Notes: a model not told the origin generated them from the sequence alone. Counted from the stretch's first letter, positions 45,252 through 55,583 are shown. The stretch: 64,000 bases of DNA from Tropicibacter sp. Alg240-R139 (GCF_900537075.1 NZ_UNRA01000001.1:828190-892189), one strand, 5' to 3'. A program made the numbers and translations.

Positions 45252-45782
45252 ATGACGATGTGGGTATTCGGATACGGATCGCTTTTGTGGAACCCGGGAT
45301 TTCCGGTGGCGCGTAGCGAATTGGCAACGCTGCATGGCTATGCGCGCTCGTTCTGCATGAGCTCAATTCACCACCGCGGGACCGAGGACAAGCCAGGTTT
45401 GGTTCTGGCGCTGGACGAGGTAACGGATGCCCATTGCCGTGGCCTGGCCCTGGCGGTCGAGCCGGGTCACGAAGAAAAGACGCTGGCCGAGCTTCGCGAA
45501 CGCGAGTTGGTGTCGTCGGCCTATCTGGAGCGGATGCTGGATGTGCATCTGGATGACGGCAGTGTCGTGAATGCCGTCACCTATGTCATCGACGCCGACC
45601 ACGTGCAGTATTGCGGCGGTATGGAGCTGGAACGTCAGGCTCAGATTATCGCGCGCGCCGTAGGTGGTCGCGGACCAAATACCGAATATCTCTACAACAC
45701 GGCTCAACATCTGACTGAAATTGGTCTGCATGACCCAGATCTCGACTGGCTGTCGACCCGCGTGCGCGTGCTTTCGGTATAA
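45252..45782 (+). CDS. Glutathione-specific gamma-glutamylcyclotransferase (ChaC-like)
   Basis: The 176-residue protein has WVFGYGSLLWNPGF (4-17), the substrate loop of the ChaC family, and LRERELVSSAYLERML, which holds the catalytic Glu. It cleaves glutathione to 5-oxoproline and Cys-Gly in the cytoplasm. Shine-Dalgarno AAGGA is about nine bases upstream. An in-frame second ATG at 45258 is a possible alternative start. Confidence 0.92.
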   Translation: MTMWVFGYGSLLWNPGFPVARSELATLHGYARSFCMSSIHHRGTEDKPGLVLALDEVTDAHCRGLALAVEPGHEEKTLAELRERELVSSAYLERMLDVHLDDGSVVNAVTYVIDADHVQYCGGMELERQAQIIARAVGGRGPNTEYLYNTAQHLTEIGLHDPDLDWLSTRVRVLSV

Positions 45783-45854
45783 ATCCTTGGCGCAGCGCGC
45801 AATTCTTCGTTAGGTTCGGGCCAGAGCAGGCAACCCGTGTCAGGAAGACCGCGC

Positions 45855-47039
45855 ATGGCGCAACTAGAACAAGAGACGAGACCGCAGTTCTCGCAACCGA
45901 TTCAACAGATCGTAACTATGCTGATCGTTCTGGGCCTCTCCGGTGCCGGCGCGTTTCTGGCACTGCCGCGTGTTTTGCCGGTTTTCGAAGCGAACCCTTA
46001 CCTGAACGGGTTTATCGTCTTTGTTTTTGTCATCGGCGTGTTGGCCTGCTTCTGGCAGGTGGTTCAGTTGATCGGCTCGGTCCGTTGGATCGAAACTTTT
46101 GCCGTGGGAGAGCACAACGCCAATGTCGTGCCGCCCCAACTGTTGGCGCCCTTGGCCTCGTTGTTGCGGTCTCGGGGTGCGCGGATGCAGCTGGGGTCAT
46201 CATCGACTAGATCGATCCTGGATTCGGTGGCGCAACGGATTGATGAGGCGCGGGAAATCACCCGCTACATCGTTAATCTTCTGATTTTCCTTGGCCTTCT
46301 GGGCACATTTTACGGATTGGCCACCACAGTACCTGCCGTAGTCGACACCATTCGCAGCCTCGCCCCGCAGGAGGGCGAAGAGGGGATTACCGTTTTCAAC
46401 CGCCTGATGACCGGGCTTGAAGCTCAGCTTGGCGGCATGGGCGTTGCTTTTGCTTCGTCTTTGTTGGGTCTGGCGGGGTCGCTGATCGTGGGTTTGCTGG
46501 AACTCTTCGCCGGGCACGGCCAGAACCGGTTCTATCGCGAGTTGGAAGAGTGGCTGTCCTCGATCACCCGCGTGGGCTTTAGCTCGGGAGACGGCGATGG
46601 CGACGGGAGCGGCGTTGATACAGGCGCTATCACGAATGTTATGGACCACATGGCCGAGCAGATGGACGGCCTGCGTGCCATGTTCGAAGCATCGGATAAA
46701 TCTCAGGCCGAGGTAAACGCCCGGCTTGGCCATCTGGTTGACGCCATCAGCGCCATGAGTGACCGGGATGCGAGAACCGAAGGCACGATTGCTGCGCTTG
46801 ATCGAGTTGCCGCAGGGCAGGACGCTCTGGTCGAGATCATGCGGACGCAGGGCCAGCACGAGGGATTGGATGCCGAAAGCCGGATGCGTCTGCGGTCAAT
46901 TGACGTGCAGATGCTGCGTATCCTGGAAGAAATATCCGCAGGTCGTCAGGAAAGCATGACAGAGCTGCGCAAGGATATCGAGTTGCTGGTCGCGGCGATG
47001 TCAGCTGGACGGGTGCCAAAGCCAAGCAGCGGGGGCTGA
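45855..47039 (+). CDS. MotA/TolQ/ExbB-like inner-membrane protein with cytoplasmic helical tail
   Basis: From the ATG at 45855 (AGGAAG six bases upstream; the GTG at 45837 lacks a site) it has 394 residues. There are four membrane segments (about 18-40, 50-74, 139-163 and 197-222 in this numbering). The MotA/ExbB core is IVNLLIFLGLLGTFYGLATTV, then LGGMGVAFASSLLGLAGS, including the Gly/Ala-rich channel helix. The C-terminal 150 residues are polar and helical, with no known domain. It forms a stator-type proton channel with the MotB/OmpA-like protein that starts five bases downstream. Confidence 0.85.
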   Translation: MAQLEQETRPQFSQPIQQIVTMLIVLGLSGAGAFLALPRVLPVFEANPYLNGFIVFVFVIGVLACFWQVVQLIGSVRWIETFAVGEHNANVVPPQLLAPLASLLRSRGARMQLGSSSTRSILDSVAQRIDEAREITRYIVNLLIFLGLLGTFYGLATTVPAVVDTIRSLAPQEGEEGITVFNRLMTGLEAQLGGMGVAFASSLLGLAGSLIVGLLELFAGHGQNRFYRELEEWLSSITRVGFSSGDGDGDGSGVDTGAITNVMDHMAEQMDGLRAMFEASDKSQAEVNARLGHLVDAISAMSDRDARTEGTIAALDRVAAGQDALVEIMRTQGQHEGLDAESRMRLRSIDVQMLRILEEISAGRQESMTELRKDIELLVAAMSAGRVPKPSSGG

Positions 47040-47043
47040 TCCC

Positions 47044-49095
47044 ATGCCTCTGTCACGCCGCACAGGTCAAAGGTTCCAAGGGTCGATCTGGCCCGGTTTT
47101 GTGGACGCGATGACCGGCCTTTTGCTGGTTCTGATGTTTGTATTGACCATTTTCATGGTCGTGCAATTCGTCCTGCGCGAGACAATTTCAGGCCAGGAAA
47201 CCGAGCTGGACGCGCTGTCGTCCGAAGTGTCGGCGCTGGCCTTGGCACTTGGGCTAGAAGAGCGTGAAAGCAATCAACTAGAGGCGCGTCTGGGTGCGCT
47301 CAATTCAACGCTCAATCAGGCGCAGGACAATCTGGATGCAGCGCAGGCAGAGCTGGTTGAACGTGCCTCGATCATCGCAACTTTGACCGCCGAGCGTGAT
47401 GCGCAAAACGCGGCCCTGAGCGCGGCCCAAACGCAGATCACCGGATTCGAGGCGCAGGTTGCCGCGCTCTTGGCGGATCGTGATCGGGCGTTGTCGGACA
47501 TTGCATCGCTTCAACAGGAACGGGACGCCTTGGATCAGGCGCGCACGGAATTGCTGTCCGAGCAAGAGGCACTGAACTTGGCGCTTGCGCAATCGCGCAG
47601 CGAGATCGACGCCCAGACCGAGGCCGCTCGCCTAGCTGCGGCCCGCCGCGAAGCGCTTGAGGCGCTGGTAGCGGATTTGGAAAAAGAGGGCGAGGCAAAC
47701 GCCGGTCGCATCACTTCGCTAGAGCAGAAACTGACAGACGAAGAAGCCGCACGTTTGGCTGAGGCCACCGCCGCCGAAGCCCTGCGTGAGCGGTTGCAGA
47801 ATGCCGATGCCGAGCTGACGGCGATGACGCTCGCATTGGAGCAACAGAGGCAAGACGCTGAGGACACCCTGACCCTTCTCGCTGCGGCCGACGTCGCGCG
47901 CGACGCCTTGCAGCAAGAGCTGGCGCAGGCTTTGGAGCAGATTGAGATTGCTCAAGCACAGGGGCGCGAGCGGGATGAATTGGCCGAACGCCTGACCCGC
48001 GCTTTGGCGCAGATGGAGCTGACGCAGTCAGAACAGACGGCCCAAGTGGACACGTTGGAAGGGCAACTGGCTCAGGCTCAGGCCGATTTAGATGCCGCTC
48101 GTGCGCGTGTCGCGGGCACCCAGGACAGTAAGGTCGAGGTTGAGGCGCGGCTGCTGCAAGCGCTTGAAGAGTTGGAGCGCGCGCAGGTTGCCGTTTCGGA
48201 TCAGGACGTGTTGCAGGCCCGTTTACTGGCGGCGTTGAACGCGCAAGACAGTGCCAGTCAAGAAGCCGCCAGCCAGCGCAGCCTGGCCGAAGAGCGCGCG
48301 GCCCTTTTGGCCAAGGCGCGCGAAACACTGGCCGACGAACAAGAAATCTCGGCCGAAGCACAACGTCAGACGGCCCTGCTGAACCAACAGGTGGCTGCCC
48401 TACGCACGCAACTTGGTGGGTTGCAGGCACTGCTGGACGATTTTAAAGATCGCGATGCAGCGGCCCAGGTGCAGTTGCAGACGTTGGGGCAGGACTTGAA
48501 TGCCGCTCTGGCTCGCGCCGCATCCGAAGAGCGCAAGCGCCGACTATTGGAAGAGGCCGAGCGTAAGCGGTTGGAGGCAGAGGCTATTAAACTGGCAGAA
48601 GAGGCCCTCGCGTTGCAAGCTCAGGCCAAGGATCTGGAGCAATACCGGTCTGAGTTCTTTGGCCGCTTGCGGGGACTGTTGGGCGACCAAGAGGGCGTGC
48701 GGATTGAGGGCGACAGGTTCGTGTTTTCGTCCGAGGTTTTGTTTGACCCTGGCAGCGCCGATCTGTCCGTTGATGGTCAGTTTGAAATCGCCAAAGTGGC
48801 GCGCATCCTGCAATCCATCGCCAGCGAAATCCCAAGCGAGATTGATTGGGTGATCCGTGTTGACGGTCACACCGACAATGTACCTCTGTTTGGAACGGGC
48901 AAATTCTCGGACAACTGGGAGCTTAGCCAGGGCCGGGCTTTGTCCGTGGTTCGCTATATGGTCGAATTTCTAGGCATCCCACCTGATCGCCTGTCGGCTA
49001 ACGGCTTTGGCGAATACCAACCGCTCAACACCGCAGATTCGCCCGAAGCGCGGGCGCAAAACCGGCGCATCGAGCTGAAACTGACCGAAAAGTGA
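47044..49095 (+). CDS. MotB/OmpA-like protein with a very long coiled coil
   Basis: The protein has 683 residues in three parts. A single N-terminal helix (about 18-44) starts GFVDAMTGLLLVLMF, with Asp21 at the position of the proton-binding Asp of MotB. An uninterrupted Ala/Glu/Leu/Gln-rich coiled coil covers about 45-545. The C-terminal OmpA peptidoglycan-binding domain (about 555-683) contains RVDGHTDNVPLFGTGKFSDN and AQNRRIELKL. It resembles ZorB and flagellar MotB in layout. Start follows the partner stop by four bases. Confidence 0.88.
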   Translation: MPLSRRTGQRFQGSIWPGFVDAMTGLLLVLMFVLTIFMVVQFVLRETISGQETELDALSSEVSALALALGLEERESNQLEARLGALNSTLNQAQDNLDAAQAELVERASIIATLTAERDAQNAALSAAQTQITGFEAQVAALLADRDRALSDIASLQQERDALDQARTELLSEQEALNLALAQSRSEIDAQTEAARLAAARREALEALVADLEKEGEANAGRITSLEQKLTDEEAARLAEATAAEALRERLQNADAELTAMTLALEQQRQDAEDTLTLLAAADVARDALQQELAQALEQIEIAQAQGRERDELAERLTRALAQMELTQSEQTAQVDTLEGQLAQAQADLDAARARVAGTQDSKVEVEARLLQALEELERAQVAVSDQDVLQARLLAALNAQDSASQEAASQRSLAEERAALLAKARETLADEQEISAEAQRQTALLNQQVAALRTQLGGLQALLDDFKDRDAAAQVQLQTLGQDLNAALARAASEERKRRLLEEAERKRLEAEAIKLAEEALALQAQAKDLEQYRSEFFGRLRGLLGDQEGVRIEGDRFVFSSEVLFDPGSADLSVDGQFEIAKVARILQSIASEIPSEIDWVIRVDGHTDNVPLFGTGKFSDNWELSQGRALSVVRYMVEFLGIPPDRLSANGFGEYQPLNTADSPEARAQNRRIELKLTEK

Positions 49096-49098
49096 CGT

Positions 49099-49614
49099 TC
49101 AGAGCGCGGCGTAGCTGTCAGGCATGAAGGGGATGTCAGTGTCGCCAGGGCGGGCGCCTGCGGCGGTCAGCATGGCGTGGATCTGACCCCTATGGTGGGT
49201 CTGGTGGTTGAAGAACTGCAAAACCAGCAGGGTTTTGGGCTTGGTCACTTCACGTTCAATCGCGCCTGAGTACCAGCTCAAGTCGCCCTCGAACCATTGA
49301 TCCGGCACCTCTTTGGTCCACCTTAGGATTTGCTGATCCAAATCCTTGCGGTATGCGCAGAATGTTTCCCACTCTGGCAGGAATTGCGCAGAATCCTTGA
49401 TCGCCAGATCGGGGGGGTAAATTCCGGCAAAGCGGCTGAACCACAGCGTGTCACCCCAGGCAAGATGCGAAAACGTGCGTTGAATCGAGTCGAAGAAGGC
49501 ACCGCGATCTTTCTGGCGTTCGGCCTCGGTCAATGTGTTCGCTGCGGCGACTAGATTGTCGTTTTGCCAAAGGTTATAGCGAGCCATGTTCTGGCAATAA
49601 GCAACGTTGGGCAT
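49099..49614 (-). CDS. DinB-family protein
   Basis: From the ATG at 49614 (AGG about eight bases upstream; a GTG at 49623 is an alternative) it has 171 residues. A four-helix bundle of the DinB/YfiT type is indicated by YNLWQNDNLVAAA, TFSHLAWGDTLWF and FFNHQTHHRGQIHAML, whose three His form the likely metal site. Possible thiol-dependent transferase or DNA-damage-linked protein; activity unknown. It converges on the MotB-like gene with three bases between stops. Confidence 0.88.
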   Translation of the reverse strand: MPNVAYCQNMARYNLWQNDNLVAAANTLTEAERQKDRGAFFDSIQRTFSHLAWGDTLWFSRFAGIYPPDLAIKDSAQFLPEWETFCAYRKDLDQQILRWTKEVPDQWFEGDLSWYSGAIEREVTKPKTLLVLQFFNHQTHHRGQIHAMLTAAGARPGDTDIPFMPDSYAAL

Positions 49615-49644
49615 GAGATGCACCTGCTTGGTTGTTTCGGGGGG

Positions 49645-50604
49645 TCAGTTGATCGTCGCTTGGGTGGTGGCTCGGCTGAGCACCTGGCCATCGCGGATCA
49701 TGGTCACGATGCCATCATATTCCCCACTTGGCCATCGTGATTTTTTCAACCGCTTGCCATAGGCGCGAAAAAACCGCGCCAGGTTCTTTTCCAGAATCGA
49801 GTCGTAATTGGCCATCAATCCTTCAGGCCCATGGATCTCGATCCGGATGACGTCGCCTTTGCGACCCCCATAGGCAAATCCATATAGAACCAGTGCCCCC
49901 GAGGCCGGTGACATCTGTGTCTGTTTTGCGGTTCCGGCGTGAATTTCGTCATAATCCGGCACACGATCGGCGAACCCTGCCTCGATCAAGGCGCCGGGCA
50001 GATAGTCGGGGACCGAGCGCCAAAGGTTCTCTCCCGCGACATCGCAGGCGACGACATCGCCAGTGTTGAACGGGTCAACCACCTTACCATTGTGGCGCAC
50101 TGACATATGCAGGTGGGGGAATTGGGTTTTGCCGCTTAGGCCAATTTCGCCCAGCACTGTGCCCCGTTTGACTTTATAGCCAGTGCGCACCCGCACCGAC
50201 CCCTTTTTCAGGTGGCAATACTGTGTTTCCCAGCCGTCATCATGGCGCACGACCACCCCGTTGCCGCATTCCTTGCCCTTGACGTCTTTGGCATTGTCGA
50301 TGGTGTAAAGCTGGTCTTCCATCCCATCGCGTACACCACGCACCATACCCGGCGCAGCGGCGATAACATTCACGCCGTCCTGCATGGCTCTTAGGGTAGG
50401 AAGGGAGAAATCAGTGCCCTTGTGGCCATCATAAGCGAGGTTGCCGCACTGGTAGTCGCGATAGCCATCCCCGGCGTCGCGGTCGACATATTGTTGGATG
50501 TGGCAGGTTTCACCCAAGACGCAGTCAACGGGTAGGGTTAATATTGGTTCGCTCGCCGCAGGATATGCGGCAAGCGAGAACAGTGCGATCAGCGCCGCAC
50601 GCAT
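49645..50604 (-). CDS. Exported M23-family metallopeptidase
   Basis: The 319-residue protein has a short signal peptide ([20 protein letters not shown]). HKGTDFSL supplies zinc ligands H61 and D65, and QFPHLHMSVRHNG the HxH pair. M23 enzymes cleave peptidoglycan cross-links; all metal ligands look intact. Its ATG overlaps the clpA stop by one base (TAATG), so it is translationally coupled to clpA. Confidence 0.9.
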   Translation of the reverse strand: MRAALIALFSLAAYPAASEPILTLPVDCVLGETCHIQQYVDRDAGDGYRDYQCGNLAYDGHKGTDFSLPTLRAMQDGVNVIAAAPGMVRGVRDGMEDQLYTIDNAKDVKGKECGNGVVVRHDDGWETQYCHLKKGSVRVRTGYKVKRGTVLGEIGLSGKTQFPHLHMSVRHNGKVVDPFNTGDVVACDVAGENLWRSVPDYLPGALIEAGFADRVPDYDEIHAGTAKQTQMSPASGALVLYGFAYGGRKGDVIRIEIHGPEGLMANYDSILEKNLARFFRAYGKRLKKSRWPSGEYDGIVTMIRDGQVLSRATTQATIN

Positions 50605-52928
50605 TAGTCCGCGGTCAAAAGCGGAGGCTTGTCGCCAGAAATGCGCGGTTTGTCGGGGCCGTCAATCTTCAGATCCAACTCGCCATTTTTGACGCCGACG
50701 AGGACGACGCCGCCTTTGGCAAGCTTACCGAACAGCAGCTCTTCGGCGAGTGGTTTCTTGATATATTCCTGAATCACTCGACCCAAGGGGCGTGCGCCCA
50801 TTTTGTCGTCGTACCCTTTGTCTGCTAGCCACGCCGCTGCCGGACGCGTCAATTCGATCGACACATTGCGATCCATCAATTGGGCTTCCAACTGCAGCAC
50901 GAACTTTTCAACCACCTGTAGAATGACCTCTTTCGGCAGTGGTGCGAATGAGATCACGGCATCCAGACGGTTGCGGAATTCAGGCGTAAACGTGCGCTCG
51001 ATGGCAGCGGTGTCTTCGCCCTCGCGTCGGTCACGAGCAAAGCCGATGGCCGCCTTGGCCTGTTCTTGCGCGCCCGCGTTCGAGGTCATGATCAACACCA
51101 CGTTGCGGAAGTTCACAGTACGCCCGTTGTGATCGGTCAGCTCGCCGTGGTCCATGACCTGCAGCAGAATGTTGAACACATCGGGGTGCGCCTTTTCGAT
51201 CTCGTCAAGCAGCAGCACACAATGCGGGTGCTGGTCGACACCGTCGGTCAGCATGCCACCCTGATCGAAACCGACGTAACCCGGAGGGGCACCGATCAGA
51301 CGCGAAACTGCGTGTTTCTCCATGTACTCAGACATGTCGAACCGCAGTAGTTCTACACCCAAGGTGTCAGCCAATTGCTTGGCCACCTCGGTTTTGCCCA
51401 CACCTGTCGGACCGGCGAACAGGTAGTTGCCGATGGGTTTTTCAGGTTCACGCAGGCCGGCGCGAGCCAGTTTGATGGCGCTCGACAGTGCTTCGATCGC
51501 CTTGTCCTGACCAAAGACCACGCGCTTGAGCGACGCTTCCAGATCCTTGAGAACCTCGGCATCGTCCTTGGTGACATTCTTGGGCGGAATGCGGGCGATC
51601 TTGGCCACGACGGCCTCAATCTCTTTGACGCCGATGGTCTTGCGCCGCTTGCTTTCAGCGACCAGGTGCTGCGCTGCTCCAGCCTCGTCAATGACGTCGA
51701 TGGCTTTGTCGGGCAGTTTGCGGTCGTTGATGTAACGCGCCGACAACTCGACCGCGGTTTTGATCGCATCCGCAGTGTATTTGATGTCGTGATGTTCCTC
51801 AAAATAGGGCTTCAGACCTTTCAGGATCTTGATGCTGTCTTCGACCGTTGGTTCGCTGACGTCAATCTTTTGGAATCGACGGCTTAGCGCACGGTCTTTT
51901 TCGAAATGCTGGCGGAACTCCTTGTAAGTGGTTGACCCCATGGTCCGCAGCTTGCCGCCTTGCAGCGCAGGCTTCAGCAAGTTGGACGCGTCCATCGCAC
52001 CTCCCGACGTGGCACCAGCACCGATTACGGTGTGGATCTCGTCGATGAACAGAACTGCGTCGGGGTGGTCTTCCAGTTCGGTCACCACTGCCTTCAGGCG
52101 TTCTTCGAAGTCACCGCGATAGCGGGTGCCTGCAAGCAATGCGCCCATGTCCAGCGAATAGATCGTGGCATTCGACAAAACCTCGGGCGTGTTGCCGTTA
52201 ACGATCTTGCGCGCCAAGCCTTCGGCAATCGCAGTTTTACCCACGCCGGGATCACCCACCAAAAGCGGGTTGTTCTTGCGGCGGCGGCACAGCACCTGAA
52301 TGCAACGTTCCACTTCGGAATCGCGACCAATCAGTGGGTCAATGTCGCCTTCACGCGATTTGGCGTTCAGGTCGACGCAGTATTTGGCCAGCGCGCTTTC
52401 TTTCTGCTCGCCTTCGGTTGTGGCGGTGTGCACCTCTTCTTCGGCATCGGTTGCACCCGACACTGGGCGGCTTTCACCAAATTCCGGGTCTTTGGCGACG
52501 CCGTGCGCGATAAAGTTCACCGCATCATAGCGGGTCATATCCTGCTCTTGCAGAAAGTAAGCAGCGTTGCTTTCACGTTCAGCAAAGATCGCGACCAGAA
52601 CGTTGGCGCCGGTGACCTCTGTGCGGCCCGACGACTGTACATGGATCGCGGCGCGCTGGATCACGCGCTGAAAAGCGGCTGTCGGCACGGCCTCGGATCC
52701 ATCTATGTCTGTGACAAGGTTTGACAAATCCTCGTCGATAAACTCGACCAGAGTGCTACGCAGTTCGTTCAGATCCACACTACAGGCCTTCATGACACGC
52801 ACCGAATCGGGTTCGTCCAGAAGCGCCAGAAGCAGATGCTCCAGCGTGGCAAATTCGTGACGCCGTTCGTTAGCAGCGGCCAGGGCTGCGTGAATGGCTT
52901 GTTCAAGTGTGCTCGAGAATGAAGGCAC
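50604..52928 (-). CDS. clpA: ATP-dependent Clp protease ATP-binding subunit ClpA
   Basis: From the GTG at 52928 (GAGGAG seven bases upstream) it has 774 residues. The order is Clp N-domain ([25 protein letters not shown]), AAA module 1 (Walker [13 protein letters not shown], Walker [11 protein letters not shown]) and AAA module 2 ([23 protein letters not shown]), then the ClpB_D2-small domain. The linker lacks the M-domain of ClpB, which fixes the identity as ClpA. It unfolds substrates for ClpP. clpS is not adjacent in this window. Confidence 0.96.
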   Translation of the reverse strand: MPSFSSTLEQAIHAALAAANERRHEFATLEHLLLALLDEPDSVRVMKACSVDLNELRSTLVEFIDEDLSNLVTDIDGSEAVPTAAFQRVIQRAAIHVQSSGRTEVTGANVLVAIFAERESNAAYFLQEQDMTRYDAVNFIAHGVAKDPEFGESRPVSGATDAEEEVHTATTEGEQKESALAKYCVDLNAKSREGDIDPLIGRDSEVERCIQVLCRRRKNNPLLVGDPGVGKTAIAEGLARKIVNGNTPEVLSNATIYSLDMGALLAGTRYRGDFEERLKAVVTELEDHPDAVLFIDEIHTVIGAGATSGGAMDASNLLKPALQGGKLRTMGSTTYKEFRQHFEKDRALSRRFQKIDVSEPTVEDSIKILKGLKPYFEEHHDIKYTADAIKTAVELSARYINDRKLPDKAIDVIDEAGAAQHLVAESKRRKTIGVKEIEAVVAKIARIPPKNVTKDDAEVLKDLEASLKRVVFGQDKAIEALSSAIKLARAGLREPEKPIGNYLFAGPTGVGKTEVAKQLADTLGVELLRFDMSEYMEKHAVSRLIGAPPGYVGFDQGGMLTDGVDQHPHCVLLLDEIEKAHPDVFNILLQVMDHGELTDHNGRTVNFRNVVLIMTSNAGAQEQAKAAIGFARDRREGEDTAAIERTFTPEFRNRLDAVISFAPLPKEVILQVVEKFVLQLEAQLMDRNVSIELTRPAAAWLADKGYDDKMGARPLGRVIQEYIKKPLAEELLFGKLAKGGVVLVGVKNGELDLKIDGPDKPRISGDKPPLLTAD

Positions 52929-53102
52929 GCGGGTGCTCCTCTGTCTTGGGTCGGGCGGGGCGTGGGATGGAGGCACCCCCAACAGCCAACCATGTCCTCA
53001 TAGTATTAGAGTTTGGTTGATGTTTGCCCGGCTTCAAGGGTTTTCTTTCATTTAGCGGTCACATTTGTTGTGACTGTTGTTATGTTCCAGGGTGCTAAAG
53101 GG

Positions 53103-53870
53103 TCAGAAACTGTCCTTGCGCGACCGGATTTCGGTGAACACAGCCGCCGGATCAGCGCCTGACATGTTCAGATTGTCTGCAATACCCGGCTCTGCGGCGC
53201 GCAGAAAGGGGTTAGTTGCCAATTCCAGTGCCAAAGATGACGGCACGGTAGGTTTTCCAGCCGCGCGAGCCTGTGCGATGTCGGCCACGCGGGCTTGCAA
53301 ATCAGCGTTTTCGGGTTCAATCGTGATCGCAAAGGCACCATTTGACTGGGTGTATTCGTGGCCCGAACAAACGGTTGTTTCAGGGGGCAGGGACGCCATT
53401 TTGCACAGCGAGGTCCACATTTGATCCGGTGTACCCTCAAACAAGCGTCCACATCCAAGCGCCATCAGGCTGTCGGCGGTGAACAGAACGCGACTGGCAG
53501 GCATATGAAAGGCGATGTGGCCAATCGTGTGACCTGAGACGTCCATGACATTTACGGTCTCTCCGGCAAATTCGAAACTGTCCCCGTCCCTAACTTGGCT
53601 GTCCAAGGCAGGCAGGCGGTGCACATCAGCGGCAGCCCCGATGACCTTTGCCGGGTGTTTGGTCAGAATGTCTCCCAGGCCGTCCACGTGGTCCCAGTGG
53701 TGGTGTGTAAGCAACACATGGCTGAGCGCCCAACCGCGCGCTGCAAGCTCGGCCAGAATGGGGTCGGCTTCGGGCGTATCAACCAGAGCGGTTTCTCCGC
53801 TTGCGCGATCATGGGCCAGAAAGGCATAGTTGTCAGAGAGGCAGGGAATGGTGACGATCTCGAGAGGCAT
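53103..53870 (-). CDS. gloB: Hydroxyacylglutathione hydrolase (glyoxalase II)
   Basis: The 255-residue metallo-beta-lactamase fold has THHHWDH (55-61), a central [13 protein letters not shown], and [10 protein letters not shown] for the dinuclear metal site. It hydrolyses S-lactoylglutathione to lactate and glutathione in the methylglyoxal pathway. It has normal length and intact ligands. It is divergent from the methyltransferase by 62 bp. Confidence 0.95.
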   Translation of the reverse strand: MPLEIVTIPCLSDNYAFLAHDRASGETALVDTPEADPILAELAARGWALSHVLLTHHHWDHVDGLGDILTKHPAKVIGAAADVHRLPALDSQVRDGDSFEFAGETVNVMDVSGHTIGHIAFHMPASRVLFTADSLMALGCGRLFEGTPDQMWTSLCKMASLPPETTVCSGHEYTQSNGAFAITIEPENADLQARVADIAQARAAGKPTVPSSLALELATNPFLRAAEPGIADNLNMSGADPAAVFTEIRSRKDSF

Positions 53871-53932
53871 GGCCTTTTGACCTTTCGTTGCTAAACTGGC
53901 CCGCAGCTTGGCCGATCATACGGGCGTCCGCA

Positions 53933-54703
53933 ATGCATCTTGATGTGCAGGATCTAAGGAATTTCTATTACCGCAGCACATTGGGGCGCGCGGCACAGGC
54001 GGCTGTGCGCGGACGTGTCCAGGCGATCTGGCCGCAGGCGACCGGGCAGACCATCGCGGGCTTCGGCTTTGCTGTACCCTTGTTGCGCCCTTATTTGGGG
54101 GATGCGCGCCGGGTGATTGGACTGATGCCGGGGCCGCAGGGGGTCATGGCTTGGCCCGCAGGGCAGCCCAATGTCTCGGTCCTGGTCGAAGAAACGCTCT
54201 GGCCGATCGAAACTGGTCACATTGATCGTTTGATCGTGATGCACGGGTTAGAGACGTCCGAGCGTCCTTCGGATCTGCTTGATGAATGCTGGCGGGTATT
54301 GGGACCGGGGGGCAGGGCGTTGTTTGTGGTGCCGAACCGGGCGGGGCTGTGGTCACGCTCGGACAAAACCCCATTTGGATATGGTCGACCCTATACGCTC
54401 ACCCAACTTGAGGCACAGTTGCGCAAGCATGAGTTCGAGCCAGAATTTCATTGCTCCGCCCTATACCACCCACCGTCGTTCAAGCGGTTCTGGCTGAAAA
54501 CGGGCCCGATGTTGGAGCGTACCGGCACCCGCATCCCGACGATCATGGCGGGCGGCGTGTTTCTGGTTGAGGTGTCAAAGCGCCTGCATCCTCCGCGCGG
54601 GGCCGGGATCAAGGACAAGGTTCCAAGCCGCATTCGCATTCTCGAAGGGTTGTCGAACCCGCTACCGAAACCAGCTTGGCGTGGTCCGACGGAGGTGGGA
54701 TAA
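53933..54703 (+). CDS. Class I SAM-dependent methyltransferase
   Basis: From the ATG at 53933 it has 256 residues. [22 protein letters not shown] is the conserved N-terminus of this alphaproteobacterial group, and [21 protein letters not shown] is the post-motif strand. The SAM-binding loop near [20 protein letters not shown] is not a textbook GxGxG motif. Substrate unknown. A Shine-Dalgarno sequence is not obvious, and a hairpin lies ten bases after the stop. It is often found next to gloB in this group. Confidence 0.78.
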   Translation: MHLDVQDLRNFYYRSTLGRAAQAAVRGRVQAIWPQATGQTIAGFGFAVPLLRPYLGDARRVIGLMPGPQGVMAWPAGQPNVSVLVEETLWPIETGHIDRLIVMHGLETSERPSDLLDECWRVLGPGGRALFVVPNRAGLWSRSDKTPFGYGRPYTLTQLEAQLRKHEFEPEFHCSALYHPPSFKRFWLKTGPMLERTGTRIPTIMAGGVFLVEVSKRLHPPRGAGIKDKVPSRIRILEGLSNPLPKPAWRGPTEVG

Positions 54704-54712
54704 ATTTCCGTT

Positions 54713-54742
54713 GAAACTGGACCTATTGATGAGGCCAGTTTC
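54713..54742 (+). terminator. 3' hairpin after the methyltransferase
   Basis: Perfect arms GAAACTGG / CCAGTTTC with an inner CCT/AGG pair and a 7-nt loop. No T run follows, so it may be a processing or stability hairpin, or a weak terminator. Confidence 0.4.
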
Positions 54743-54939
54743 GCGGCAATCTGCAAGAAATCTGTCGCAGGAATCGCAAAAACCTGCAATTCGGTAACAT
54801 TTTTCAACCCGGCAACCCGACACAAACGGTCGCAGTTTCGGTAAGGTATTGAAAAGAAACGATATGTGGATAATTCCGTTACCGCTATAGGTTATTGCTA
54901 GGTCGCAAACGCTCTGCTACATCCCCCAAGAATTTGATG

Positions 54940-54961
54940 CCCTGCCGTCCCGGCGGGGTTT
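54940..54961 (+). terminator. Terminator-like hairpin in the atp leader
   Basis: Stem CCCTGCCG / CGGCGGGG (one T-G pair), 3-nt loop, followed by TTTCTTC. It lies 62 bp before the atpH start. It could end upstream read-through or attenuate the atp operon. Confidence 0.4.
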
Positions 54962-55022
54962 CTTCACGCCCCCGTGTTACCTGCTCAGGTGATCTCGGGG
55001 CCAACGTATCGGAAGGGTGGAC

Positions 55023-55583
55023 GTGTCCGAACCAGCTTCGATTTCCGCAGGCATCGCTGAACGCTATGCCACCGCGATCTTTGAGATCGCGAAAGAGAAC
55101 AAAAACCTCGACGGTCTGGAAACCGGCATCAACGATCTGGTGGCAGCTTTGGCTGACAGCGACGATCTGCGTGACCTGATTGCATCACCGCTCGTGTCGC
55201 GTGCTGATCAGGAAGCCGCCATCGCGGCTGTCGCCACCAAGATGGGTCTGGATCCGGTTCTGACCAACAGCTTGGGTCTGATGGCGCAAAAGCGTCGACT
55301 GTTCGTCGTGCCGCAGTTGCTGACCGCGTTGCGGGAGGCTCTGGCAGACGCCCGCGGCGAAGTGACAGCTGATGTTGCATCGGCCAAGGCGCTGACCAAG
55401 ACCCAGGTTGAAAAACTGTCCAAGACGCTGTCCGAGCGTGTGGGCAAGACTGTTACTATCAATGCGACCGTTGATGAGAGCCTCATCGGCGGTCTTGTCG
55501 TTAAAGTGGGCTCGAAGATGATCGACACCTCGATCCGCTCCAAGCTCAACTCCCTCCAGAATGCAATGAAAGAGGTCGGATAA
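55023..55583 (+). CDS. atpH: ATP synthase F1 subunit delta
   Basis: From the GTG at 55023 (GGAAGGG five bases upstream) it has 186 residues; the GTG at 55017 lies inside the Shine-Dalgarno sequence. SISAGIAERYATAIFEIAKEN is the N-terminal domain that caps F1, and LIGGLVVKVGSKMIDTSIRSKL the C-terminal domain that binds the b subunits. First gene of atpHAGDC; stop overlaps closely with the atpA start. Confidence 0.95.
   Translation: MSEPASISAGIAERYATAIFEIAKENKNLDGLETGINDLVAALADSDDLRDLIASPLVSRADQEAAIAAVATKMGLDPVLTNSLGLMAQKRRLFVVPQLLTALREALADARGEVTADVASAKALTKTQVEKLSKTLSERVGKTVTINATVDESLIGGLVVKVGSKMIDTSIRSKLNSLQNAMKEVG

Larger units (their letters stand above)
54704..55022. other. Region between the methyltransferase and atpH
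   Basis: These 319 bp hold the hairpin at 54713-54742, an AT-rich promoter-like stretch near 54848-54892 (for example TTGAAA and TATAGG, not a clear pair), and a GC-rich hairpin at 54940-54961. The atp operon promoter must lie here, making a leader of roughly 100-150 nt. Confidence 0.6.

Noticed and set aside
45855..49095. Zorya-type phage defence system (ZorA/ZorB)
   Set aside because: Only the MotA/MotB-like halves are present. No ZorC, ZorD or ZorE-like helicase or nuclease lies nearby; the neighbours are DinB, M23 peptidase and clpA. A core envelope role is more likely.
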